Below are positions 46,001-57,347 of a DNA stretch of 64,000 bases, piece after piece; within the stretch, counting starts at the first letter, position 1; each line of letters starts with the position of its first letter. The notes below the pieces were generated by a model. That model was not told the origin of the DNA and searched no databases. It saw only the letters and a list, made by a program, of their open reading frames with translations. The translations under genes were made by a program, and so were the position numbers. This DNA is from Saturnia japonica. Taxonomy: Eukaryota; Arthropoda; Insecta; Lepidoptera; Saturniidae. Location of the stretch: positions 7,995,705 to 8,059,704 of the forward strand of contig CM065334.1 in the NCBI GenBank assembly GCA_033032175.1, read 5' to 3'.

Positions 46001-47681
46001 AACTCCCGCGGAGTTTGCTTAAATGCTTTTCGTGCAAATTTCATGCTGGAAATTTGAATAAGCCTTAATAAATCACTACCGATAAGCAGGTAAGTTAATC
46101 TTTGTGTGAATATTTCACAAACAATGATCATTAACGATAAATGGCAACTCCCGCGGAGTTTGCTTAAATGCTTTTCGTGCAAATTTCATGCTGGAAATTT
46201 GAATAAGCCTTAATAAATCACTACCGATAAGCAGGTAAGTTAATCTTTGTGTGAATATTTCACAAACAATGATCATTAACGATAAATGGCAACTCCCGCG
46301 GAGTTTGCTTAAATGCTTTTCGTGCAAATTTCATGCTGGAAATTTGAATAAGCCTTAATAAATCACTACCGATAAGCAGGTAAGTTAATCTTTGTGTGAA
46401 TATTTCACAAACAATGATCATTAACGATAAATGGCAACTCCCGCGGAGTTTGCTTAAATGCTTTTCGTGCAAATTTCATGCTGGAAATTTGAATAAGCCT
46501 TAATAAATCACTACCGATAAGCAGGTAAGTTAATCTTTGTGTGAATATTTCACAAACAATGATCATTAACGATAAATGGCAACTCCCGCGGAGTTTGCTT
46601 AAATGCTTTTCGTGCAAATTTCATGCTGGAAATTTGAATAAGCCTTAATAAATCACTACCGATAAGCAGGTAAGTTAATCTTTGTGTGAATATTTCACAA
46701 ACAATGATCATTAACGATAAATGGCAACTCCCGCGGAGTTTGCTTAAATGCTTTTCGTGCAAATTTCATGCTGGAAATTTGAATAAGCCTTAATAAATCA
46801 CTACCGATAAGCAGGTAAGTTAATCTTTGTGTGAATATTTCACAAACAATGATCATTAACGATAAATGGCAACTCCCGCGGAGTTTGCTTAAATGCTTTT
46901 CGTGCAAATTTCATGCTGGAAATTTGAATAAGCCTTAATAAATCACTACCGATAAGCAGGTAAGTTAATCTTTGTGTGAATATTTCACAAACAATGATCA
47001 TTAACGATAAATGGCAACTCCCGCGGAGTTTGCTTAAATGCTTTTCGTGCAAATTTCATGCTGGAAATTTGAATAAGCCTTAATAAATCACTACCGATAA
47101 GCAGGTAAGTTAATCTTTGTGTGAATATTTCACAAACAATGATCATTAACGATAAATGGCAACTCCCGCGGAGTTTGCTTAAATGCTTTTCGTGCAAAAA
47201 TCATGCTGGAAATTTGAATAAGCCTTAATAAATCACTACCGATAAGCAGGTAAGTTAATCTTTGTGTGAATATTTCACAAACAATGATCATTAACGATAA
47301 ATGGCAACTCCCGCGGAGTTTGCTTAAATGCTTTTCGTGCAAATTTCATGCTGGAAATTTGAATAAGCCTTAATAAATCACTACCGATAAGCAGGTAAGT
47401 TAATCTTTGTGTGAAATTTCACAAACAATGATCATTAACGATAAATGGCAACTCCCGCGGAGTTTGCTTAAATGCTTTTCGTGCAAAAATCATGCTGGAA
47501 GTTTGATAAGCCTTAATAAATCACTACGATAGCAGGTAAGTAATCTTGTGTGAATATTTCACAAACAATGATCATTAACGATAAATGGCAACTCCCGCGG
47601 AGTTTGCTTAAATGCTTTTCGTGCAAAATCATGCTGGAATTTGAATAAGCCTTAATAAATCACTACCGATAAGCAGGTAAG

Positions 47682-47765
47682 TTATTATTAAATAAAGACC
47701 GTTTAATTTAATTGAATTAACTAAACAGATATTATTAAATAAAGACCGTTTAATTTAATTGAAAT
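47682..47765. repeat. Small island of the 47-bp AT-rich repeat
   Basis: Almost two copies of the unit containing 'aaataaagaccgtttaattt' interrupt the 145-bp array. The longer island is at 54436-54775. Confidence 0.85.
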
Positions 47766-47934
47766 TTGAATAAGCCTTAATAAATCACTACCGATAAGCA
47801 GGTAAGTTAATCTTTGTGTGAATATTTCACAAACAATGATCATTAACGATAAATGGCAACTCCCGCGGAGTTTGCTTAAATGCTTTTCGTGCAAAAATCA
47901 TGCTGGAATTTGAATAAGCCTTAATAAATCACTA

Positions 47935-48005
47935 CACAGTAGAATGACCGATTGCTAAGTTTGTAATTAGAATTAATACTATAATTCGTAGTAGTATTAT
48001 ATTTC
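47935..48005. repeat. Insert 'cacagtagaatgaccgattgc' in the array (first of four)
   Basis: A 65-80-bp segment unrelated to the unit, beginning 'cacagtag' and ending 'gtagtattatatttcac'. It recurs at 48541-48608, 49142-49230 and 51373-51432. Copies differ mostly by runs of one base being one longer or shorter. Confidence 0.8.
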
Positions 48006-49551
48006 ACAAACAATGATCATTAACGATAAATGGCAACTCCCGCGGAGTTTGCTTAAATGCTTTTCGTGCAAATTCATGCTGGAATTTGAATAAGCCTTAA
48101 TAAATCACTACCGATAAGCAGGTAAGTTAATCTTTGTGTGAATATTTCACAAACAATGATCATTAACGATAAATGGCAACTCCCGCGGAGTTTGCTTAAA
48201 TGCTTTTCGTGCAAATTTCATGCTGGAAATTTGAATAAGCCTTAATAAATCACTACCGATAAGCAGGTAAGTTAATCTTTGTGTGAATATTTCACAAACA
48301 ATGATCATTAACGATAAATGGCAACTCCCGCGGAGTTTGCTTAAATGCTTTTCGTGCAAATTTCATGCTGGAAATTTGAATAAGCCTTAATAAATCACTA
48401 CCGATAAGCAGGTAAGTTAATCTTTGTGTGAATATTTCACAAACAATGATCATTAACGATAAATGGCAACTCCCGCGGAGTTTGCTTAAATGCTTTTCGT
48501 GCAAAATCATGCTGGAATTTGATAAGCCTTAATAAATCACTACACAGTAGAATGACCGATTGCTAAGTTTGTAATAGATTAATACTATAATCGAGTAGTA
48601 TTATATTTCACAAACAATGATCATTAACGATAAATGGCAACTCCCGCGGAGTTTGCTTAAATGCTTTTCGTGCAAATTTCATGCTGGAAATTTGAATAAG
48701 CCTTAATAAATCACTACCGATAAGCAGGTAAGTTAATCTTTGTGTGAATATTTCACAAACAATGATCATTAACGATAAATGGCAACTCCCGCGGAGTTTG
48801 CTTAAATGCTTTTCGTGCAAATTTCATGCTGGAAATTTGAATAAGCCTTAATAAATCACTACCGATAAGCAGGTAAGTTAATCTTTGTGTGAATATTTCA
48901 CAAACAATGATCATTAACGATAAATGGCAACTCCCGCGGAGTTTGCTTAAATGCTTTTCGTGCAAATTTCATGCTGGAAATTTGAATAAGCCTTAATAAA
49001 TCACTACCGATAAGCAGGTAAGTTAATCTTTGTGTGAATATTTCACAAACAATGATCATTAACGATAAATGGCAACTCCCGCGGAGTTTGCTTAAATGCT
49101 TTTCGTGCAAAAATCATGCTGGAATTTGAATAAGCCTTAATAAATCACTACCACAGTAGGAAATGAACCGATTGCTAAAGTTTGTAAATTAGGAATTTAA
49201 TACTATAATTCGTAGTAGTATTATATTTCACAAACAATGATCATTAACGATAAATGGCAACTCCCGCGGAGTTTGCTTAAATGCTTTTCGTGCAAAAATC
49301 ATGCTGGAAATTTGAATAAGCCTTAATAAATCACTACCGATAAGCAGGTAAGTTAATCTTTGTGTGAATATTTCACAAACAATGATCATTAACGATAAAT
49401 GGCAACTCCCGCGGAGTTTGCTTAAATGCTTTTCGTGCAAATTTCATGCTGGAAATTTGAATAAGCCTTAATAAATCACTACCGATAAGCAGGTAAGTTA
49501 ATCTTTGTGTGAATATTTCACAAACAATGATCATTAACGATAAATGGCAAC

Positions 49552-49586
<35 letters not shown>
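49552..49586. other. T17-A18 block inside the array
   Basis: 17 T followed directly by 18 A replaces the middle of a unit. Sequence on both sides is ordinary repeat. Most likely an assembly join or consensus fault. Confidence 0.8.
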
Positions 49587-52500
49587 GTTAATCTTTGTGT
49601 GAATATTTCACAAACAATGATCATTAACGATAAATGGCAACTCCCGCGGAGTTTGCTTAAATGCTTTTCGTGCAAAAATCATGCTGGAAGTTTGAATAAG
49701 CCTTAATAAATCACTACCGATAAGCAGGTAAGTTAATCTTTGTGTGAATATTTCACAAACAATGATCATTAACGATAAATGGCAACTCCCGCGGAGTTTG
49801 CTTAAATGCTTTTCGTGCAAATTTCATGCTGGAAATTTGAATAAGCCTTAATAAATCACTACCGATAAGCAGGTAAGTTAATCTTTGTGTGAATATTTCA
49901 CAAACAATGATCATTAACGATAAATGGCAACTCCCGCGGAGTTTGCTTAAATGCTTTTCGTGCAAATTTCATGCTGGAAATTTGAATAAGCCTTAATAAA
50001 TCACTACCGATAAGCAGGTAAGTTAATCTTTGTGTGAATATTTCACAAACAATGATCATTAACGATAAATGGCAACTCCCGCGGAGTTTGCTTAAATGCT
50101 TTTCGTGCAAATTTCATGCTGGAAATTTGAATAAGCCTTAATAAATCACTACCGATAAGCAGGTAAGTTAATCTTTGTGTGAATATTTCACAAACAATGA
50201 TCATTAACGATAAATGGCAACTCCCGCGGAGTTTGCTTAAATGCTTTTGTGCAAATTTCATGCTGGAAATTTGAATAAGCTTAATAAATCACTACCGATA
50301 AGCAGGTAAGTTAATCTTTGTCCGCGGAGTTTGATAAGCTTTTCATTCATGCGGAATTAATCTATAAATCACAAACAGTATTAATTTGGAATATTTCACA
50401 AACAATGATCATTAACGATAAATGGCAACTCCCGCGGAGTTTGCTTAAATGCTTTTCGTGCAAAAATCATGCTGGAAGTTTGAATAAGCCTTAATAAATC
50501 ACTACCGATAAGCAGGTAAGTTAATCTTTGTGTGAATATTTCACAAACAATGATCATTAACGATAAATGGCAACTCCCGCGGAGTTTGCTTAAATGCTTT
50601 TCGTGCAAATTTCATGCTGGAAATTTGAATAAGCCTTAATAAATCACTACCGATAAGCAGGTAAGTTAATCTTTGTGTGAATATTTCACAAACAATGATC
50701 ATTAACGATAAATGGCAACTCCCGCGGAGTTTGCTTAAATGCTTTTCGTGCAAAAATCATGCTGGAAGTTTGAATAAGCCTTAATAAATCACTACCGATA
50801 AGCAGGTAAGTTAATCTTTGTGTGAATATTTCACAAACAATGATCATTAACGATAAATGGCAACTCCCGCGGAGTTTGCTTAAATGCTTTTCGTGCAAAT
50901 TTCATGCTGGAAATTTGAATAAGCCTTAATAAATCACTACCGATAAGCAGGTAAGTTAATCTTTGTGTGAATATTTCACAAACAATGATCATTAACGATA
51001 AATGGCAACTCCCGCGGAGTTTGCTTAAATGCTTTTCGTGCAAATTTCATGCTGGAAATTTGAATAAGCCTTAATAAATCACTACCGATAAGCAGGTAAG
51101 TTAATCTTTGTGTGAATATTTCACAAACAATGATCATTAACGATAAATGGCAACTCCCGCGGAGTTTGCTTAAATGCTTTTCGTGCAAATTTCATGCTGG
51201 AAATTTGAATAAGCCTTAATAAATCACTACCGATAAGCAGGTAAGTTAATCTTTGTGTGAATATTTCACAAACAATGATCATTAACGATAAATGGCAACT
51301 CCCGCGGAGTTTGCTTAAATGCTTTTCGTGCAAAAATCATGCTGGAAGTTTGAATAAGCCTTAATAAATCACTACACAGTAGAATGACCGATTGCTAAGT
51401 TTGTAATTAGAATTAATACTATAATTCGTAGTGAATATTTCACAAACAATGATCATTAACGATAAATGGCAACTCCCGCGGAGTTTGCTTAAATGCTTTT
51501 CGTGCAAATTTCATGCTGGAAATTTGAATAAGCCTTAATAAATCACTACCGATAAGCAGGTAAGTTAATCTTTGTGTGAATATTTCACAAACAATGATCA
51601 TTAACGATAAATGGCAACTCCCGCGGAGTTTGCTTAAATGCTTTTCGTGCAAAAATCATGCTGGAAGTTTGAATAAGCCTTAATAAATCACTACCGATAA
51701 GCAGGTAAGTTAATCTTTGTGTGAATATTTCACAAACAATGATCATTAACGATAAATGGCAACTCCCGCGGAGTTTGCTTAAATGCTTTTCGTGCAAATT
51801 TCATGCTGGAAATTTGAATAAGCCTTAATAAATCACTACCGATAAGCAGGTAAGTTAATCTTTGTGTGAATATTTCACAAACAATGATCATTAACGATAA
51901 ATGGCAACTCCCGCGGAGTTTGCTTAAATGCTTTTCGTGCAAAATCATGCTGGAATTTGATAAGCCTTAATAAATCACTACCGATAAGCAGTAAGGATAA
52001 ATGGCAACTCCCGCGGAGTTTGCTTAAATGCTTTTCGTGCAAATTTCATGCTGGAAATTTGAATAAGCCTTAATAAATCACTACCGATAAGCAGGTAAGT
52101 TAATCTTTGTGTGAATATTTCACAAACAATGATCATTAACGATAAATGGCAACTCCCGCGGAGTTTGCTTAAATGCTTTTCGTGCAAAAATCATGCTGGA
52201 AGTTTGAATAAGCCTTAATAAATCACTACCGATAAGCAGGTAAGTTAATCTTTGTGTGAATATTTCACAAACAATGATCATTAACGATAAATGGCAACTC
52301 CCGCGGAGTTTGCTTAAATGCTTTTCGTGCAAATTTCATGCTGGAAATTTGAATAAGCCTTAATAAATCACTACCGATAAGCAGGTAAGTTAATCTTTGT
52401 GTGAATATTTCACAAACAATGATCATTAACGATAAATGGCAACTCCCGCGGAGTTTGCTTAAATGCTTTTCGTGCAAATTTCATGCTGGAAATTTGAATA

Positions 52501-54435
52501 AGCCTTAATAAATCACTACCGATAAGCAGGTAAGTTAATCTTTGTGTGAATATTTCACAAACAATGATCATTAACGATAAATGGCAACTCCCGCGGAGTT
52601 TGCTTAAATGCTTTTCGTGCAAAAATCATGCTGGAAGTTTGAATAAGCCTTAATAAATCACTACCGATAAGCAGGTAAGTTAATCTTTGTGTGAATATTT
52701 CACAAACAATGATCATTAACGATAAATGGCAACTCCCGCGGAGTTTGCTTAAATGCTTTTCGTGCAAATTTCATGCTGGAAATTTGAATAAGCCTTAATA
52801 AATCACTACCGATAAGCAGGTAAGTTAATCTTTGTGTGAATATTTCACAAACAATGATCATTAACGATAAATGGCAACTCCCGCGGAGTTTGCTTAAATG
52901 CTTTTCGTGCAAAAATCATGCTGGAAGTTTGAATAAGCCTTAATAAATCACTACCGATAAGCAGGTAAGTTAATCTTTGTGTGAATATTTCACAAACAAT
53001 GATCATTAACGATAAATGGCAACTCCCGCGGAGTTTGCTTAAATGCTTTTCGTGCAAATTTCATGCTGGAAATTTGAATAAGCCTTAATAAATCACTACC
53101 GATAAGCAGGTAAGTTAATCTTTGTGTGAATATTTCACAAACAATGATCATTAACGATAAATGGCAACTCCCGCGGAGTTTGCTTAAATGCTTTTCGTGC
53201 AAATTTCATGCTGGAAATTTGAATAAGCCTTAATAAATCACTACCGATAAGCAGGTAAGTTAATCTTTGTGTGAATATTTCACAAACAATGATCATTAAC
53301 GATAAATGGCAACTCCCGCGGAGTTTGCTTAAATGCTTTTCGTGCAAATTTCATGCTGGAAATTTGAATAAGCCTTAATAAATCACTACCGATAAGCAGG
53401 TAAGTTAATCTTTGTGTGAATATTTCACAAACAATGATCATTAACGATAAATGGCAACTCCCGCGGAGTTTGCTTAAATGCTTTTCGTGCAAATTCATGC
53501 TGGAATTTGAATAAGCCTTAATAAATCACTACCGATAAGCAGGTAAGTTAATCTTTGTGTGAATATTTCACAAACAATGATCATTAACGATAAATGGCAA
53601 CTCCCGCGGAGTTTGCTTAAATGCTTTTCGTGCAAATTTCATGCTGGAAATTTGAATAAGCCTTAATAAATCACTACCGATAAGCAGGTAAGTTAATCTT
53701 TGTGTGAATATTTCACAAACAATGATCATTAACGATAAATGGCAACTCCCGCGGAGTTTGCTTAAATGCTTTTCGTGCAAAAATCATGCTGGAAGTTTGA
53801 ATAAGCCTTAATAAATCACTACCGATAAGCAGGTAAGTTAATCTTTGTGTGAATATTTCACAAACAATGATCATTAACGATAAATGGCAACTCCCGCGGA
53901 GTTTGCTTAAATGCTTTTCGTGCAAATTTCATGCTGGAAATTTGAATAAGCCTTAATAAATCACTACCGATAAGCAGGTAAGTTAATCTTTGTGTGAATA
54001 TTTCACAAACAATGATCATTAACGATAAATGGCAACTCCCGCGGAGTTTGCTTAAATGCTTTTCGTGCAAATTTCATGCTGGAAATTTGAATAAGCCTTA
54101 ATAAATCACTACCGATAAGCAGGTAAGTTAATCTTTGTGTGAATATTTCACAAACAATGATCATTAACGATAAATGGCAACTCCCGCGGAGTTTGCTTAA
54201 ATGCTTTTCGTGCAAAATCATGCTGGAATTTGATAAGCCTTAATAAATCACTACCGATAAGCAGGTAAGTAATGACCGATTCTTAATGTTTGTGAAAAAT
54301 GATTGTACTAAAACAACGATCAGTAAGATAAATGGCAACTCCCGCGGAGTTTGCTTAAATGCTTTTAAAATCATGCTGGAATTTGATAAGCCTTAATAAA
54401 TCACTACCGATAAGCAGTAAGGATAAATGGCAACC

Positions 54436-54775
54436 CGTTTAATTTAATTGAATTAACTAAACAGATATTATTAAATAAAGACCGTTTAATTTAATTGAAT
54501 TAACTAAACAGATATTATTAAATAAAGACCGTTTAATTTAATTGAATTAACTAAACAGATATTATTAAATAAAGACCGTTTAATTTAAAAGATTAACTAA
54601 ACAGATATTATTAAATAAAGACCGTTTAATTTAATTGAATTAACTAAACAGATATTATTAAATAAAGACCGTTTAATTTAATTGAATTAACTAAACAGAT
54701 ATTATTAAATAAAGACCGTTTAATTTAAAATGATTGAACTAAACAGAGAAGACCGTTTAATTTAAAAGATTGACT
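54436..54775. repeat. 47-bp AT-rich tandem repeat island (about seven copies)
   Basis: Unit of 47 bp containing 'aattgaattaactaaacag' and 'attattaaataaagacc'. It decays at its right edge before the 145-bp array resumes at 54781. The core 'tttaatttaattgaattaa' is itself near-palindromic. Confidence 0.9.
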
Positions 54776-56102
54776 AAAAGATCATTAACGATAAATGGCA
54801 ACTCCCGCGGAGTTTGCTTAAATGCTTTTCGTGCAAATTTCATGCTGGAAATTTGAATAAGCCTTAATAAATCACTACCGATAAGCAGGTAAGTTAATCT
54901 TTGTGTGAATATTTCACAAACAATGATCATTAACGATAAATGGCAACTCCCGCGGAGTTTGCTTAAATGCTTTTCGTGCAAATTTCATGCTGGAAATTTG
55001 AATAAGCCTTAATAAATCACTACCGATAAGCAGGTAAGTTAATCTTTGTGTGAATATTTCACAAACAATGATCATTAACGATAAATGGCAACTCCCGCGG
55101 AGTTTGCTTAAATGCTTTTCGTGCAAAAATTCATGCTGGAAATTTGAATAAGCCTTAATAAATCACTACCGATAAGCAGGTAAGTTAATCTTTGTGTGAA
55201 TATTTCACAAACAATGATCATTAACGATAAATGGCAACTCCCGCGGAGTTTGCTTAAATGCTTTTCGTGCAAATTTCATGCTGGAAATTTGAATAAGCCT
55301 TAATAAATCACTACCGATAAGCAGGTAAGTTAATCTTTGTGTGAATATTTCACAAACAATGATCATTAACGATAAATGGCAACTCCCGCGGAGTTTGCTT
55401 AAATGCTTTTCGTGCAAAAATCATGCTGGAAGTTTGAATAAGCCTTAATAAATCACTACCGATAAGCAGGTAAGTTAATCTTTGTGTGAATATTTCACAA
55501 ACAATGATCATTAACGATAAATGGCAACTCCCGCGGAGTTTGCTTAAATGCTTTTCGTGCAAATTTCATGCTGGAAATTTGAATAAGCCTTAATAAATCA
55601 CTACCGATAAGCAGGTAAGTTAATCTTTGTGTGAATATTTCACAAACAATGATCATTAACGATAAATGGCAACTCCCGCGGAGTTTGCTTAAATGCTTTT
55701 CGTGCAAAAATCATGCTGGAAGTTTGGATAAGCCTTAATAAATCACTACCGATAAGCAGGTAAGGATAAATGGCAACTCCCGCGGAGTTTGCTTAAATGC
55801 TTTTCGTGCAAAAATCATGCTGGAAGTTTGGATAAGCCTTAATAAATCACTACCGATAAGCAGGTAAGGATAAATGGCAACTCCCGCGGAGTTTGCTTAA
55901 ATGCTTTTCGTGCAAAAATCATGCTGGAAGTTTGGATAAGCCTTAATAAATCACTACCGATAAGCAGGTAAGGATAAATGGCAACTCCCGCGGAGTTTGC
56001 TTAAATGCTTTTCGTGCAAATTTCATGTTGCAAGTTTGGATAAGCATTAATAAACCAGTACCGATAAGCAGGTTAAACTTTGTGTGAATATTTCACAAAC
56101 AT

Positions 56103-56330
56103 ACAGCGCCACTCGAAGGAGCGCTTTATATATATTTTTCACAGAAAAATTAAACGTGAACCTGTAGAAACCTTTACCAATGTATAGTGCCCCTCGCGGG
56201 GGCGCTTTATTATAATTTTCACAGAAAAATTATCACCTCACGTACCTGTACAAACCTGTACCGATGTATAGCGCCTCTCGCAGGAGCGCTTTATATATTT
56301 TTCACAGAAAAATTATCACCTCATGAACCT
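56103..56330. repeat. Right-flank hairpin modules, related design
   Basis: Three imperfect copies, about 80-95 bp apart, each have a GC-rich palindrome (AGCGCC...GGAGCGCT at 56104 and about 56269; a GCCCC/GGGGGC version at about 56190) followed by 'ttata' and an AT-rich palindrome ATTTTTC/GAAAAAT around ACA. The order matches the 145-bp unit but the sequences differ. Confidence 0.8.
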
Positions 56331-57166
56331 GTGCAAATCGTGAACATGTACAAACCTCAATATAAATGACCTGAGTACTTGTATACTGTAAAGAATACAC
56401 GAGTACTTAACAACCAAAATGCAGTGTGATATATGCGTGAGACTCGGAATACAGAAAAAACCAGAAGCCGCGTTCAAGAATAATTACATACGCTGCACTG
56501 TGTCCAAAAACAATACGTACGTCCCGCACCTGCCCCACTTCCCATACGCATAATGTTGCTAGCTCGGGAGCGGTTTCCCACTTTTTGGGGATTAAATACA
56601 GAATATTTCTGCCGTACAAGGCATGACATTTCAGTCCTCACGGATGGAAACGCATTAGTAATAGCACTTTGTGCCTGAGCTTGCAAATGTCCATGGGCCT
56701 TACTTAGTTTATTTTACATTTATTACTCTTACTACTAGTGTTTATTTACTACATTAGTTTACTTGTAACTAAATTAAACATTATTATTATAGGTGGGTAC
56801 ACACATTGTCCGATGTCGAAGGTTTAGACGTTTCTATGTTGTAACTCGGAAAATTCTGGTGTCAAGGCCAAAACGTTGGTATTAGATTATTCATATATTT
56901 AATTCACCGAAGTTTCATTAGCCCGGAATTTGAAATTTGCGCCTGGTTTAGGCTCGCCCCTTATCACGATGAGGGACGGATAAGCTCGACGAAAAGTGGG
57001 CATACTTGTTATACCTTTGCATACTCCTTCGGGGATTACAGGCGTGAATGCTGTGTGAATAATATATATATATGTGTGGACCAAAACCTTACTTCAAAAT
57101 ACATGAAAAACATTTTCACCAGGAGGGATACAATATAAATATAGTAATTATTATGACTATATCTAC
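56331..57166. other. Spacer between repeat locus and THAP exon 2
   Basis: 56407-56690 has overlapping open minus frames of unknown origin, perhaps part of a decayed element or a further THAP-gene exon; I found no convincing splice sites. 56915-57050 resembles the tail of the SINE family at 4984 ('ggctcgcccc', 'gggattacaggcgtgaatg'). Confidence 0.35.
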
Positions 57167-57347
57167 CTTAGTTGGAATAGCTGCTTTCTTCAGTCTTTTC
57201 AAACCACCTTTTGTATCATAAAAATATCGCGCTTCAAAGTGAATTGAGCAAAGTACGCTCCGGCTTGATGGTTTCCAAAACTCATCTAGCCGTGCTCTTT
57301 GTATGACTTTCATCCAGTCCGATTTTCTATTTTCATCAGCAGGGAAA
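57167..57347 (-). CDS. THAP gene coding exon 2 (Trp, Cys-x2-His, Pro-Thr)
   Basis: Acceptor at 57349-57348. Reads FPADENRKSDWMKV, then WKPSSRSVLCSIHF and KKAAIPTK, in phase with exon 1. The donor GTAGAT is weak. Confidence 0.85.

Larger units (their letters stand above)
43020..56102. repeat. 145-bp tandem repeat array (about 90 units)
   Basis: The unit runs from 'ttaacgataaatggc' to 'caatgatca'. Each holds four dyads in order: GCAACTCC/GGAGTTTGC around CGC; CAAATTTC/GAAATTTG around a 6-base loop; TGTGAA/TTCACA around TAT; and the perfect palindrome AATGATCATT. Type B units read 'caaaaatc...ggaagtttg' and lose the second hairpin. A 104-bp short unit lacks the 41 bp from 'ttaatctttg' to 'cattaac'. 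A 539-bp higher-order period occurs twice (43682 and 44221); alternating A and B types occur at 50396-53925; three or more short units close the right end (55700-56000). Units between about 44375 and 47342 are almost identical. Recurrent 70-residue minus-strand frames are a by-product of the repeat and not genes. Confidence 0.97.

Noticed and set aside
43152..55707. Dozens of identical 70-residue minus-strand reading frames in the array
   Set aside because: The period of 145 is not a multiple of three and successive frames overlap, so each is just the repeat read through once. No codon bias, start context or protein family supports them.
43020..56102. CRISPR-like array
   Set aside because: Units are contiguous 145-bp copies with no unique spacers, in a eukaryotic genome.
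43020..56102. Viral enhancer or origin repeats of the baculovirus type integrated in the genome
   Set aside because: Short palindromes in tandem suggested it, but unit length, palindrome size and the absence of any viral gene nearby give no support.
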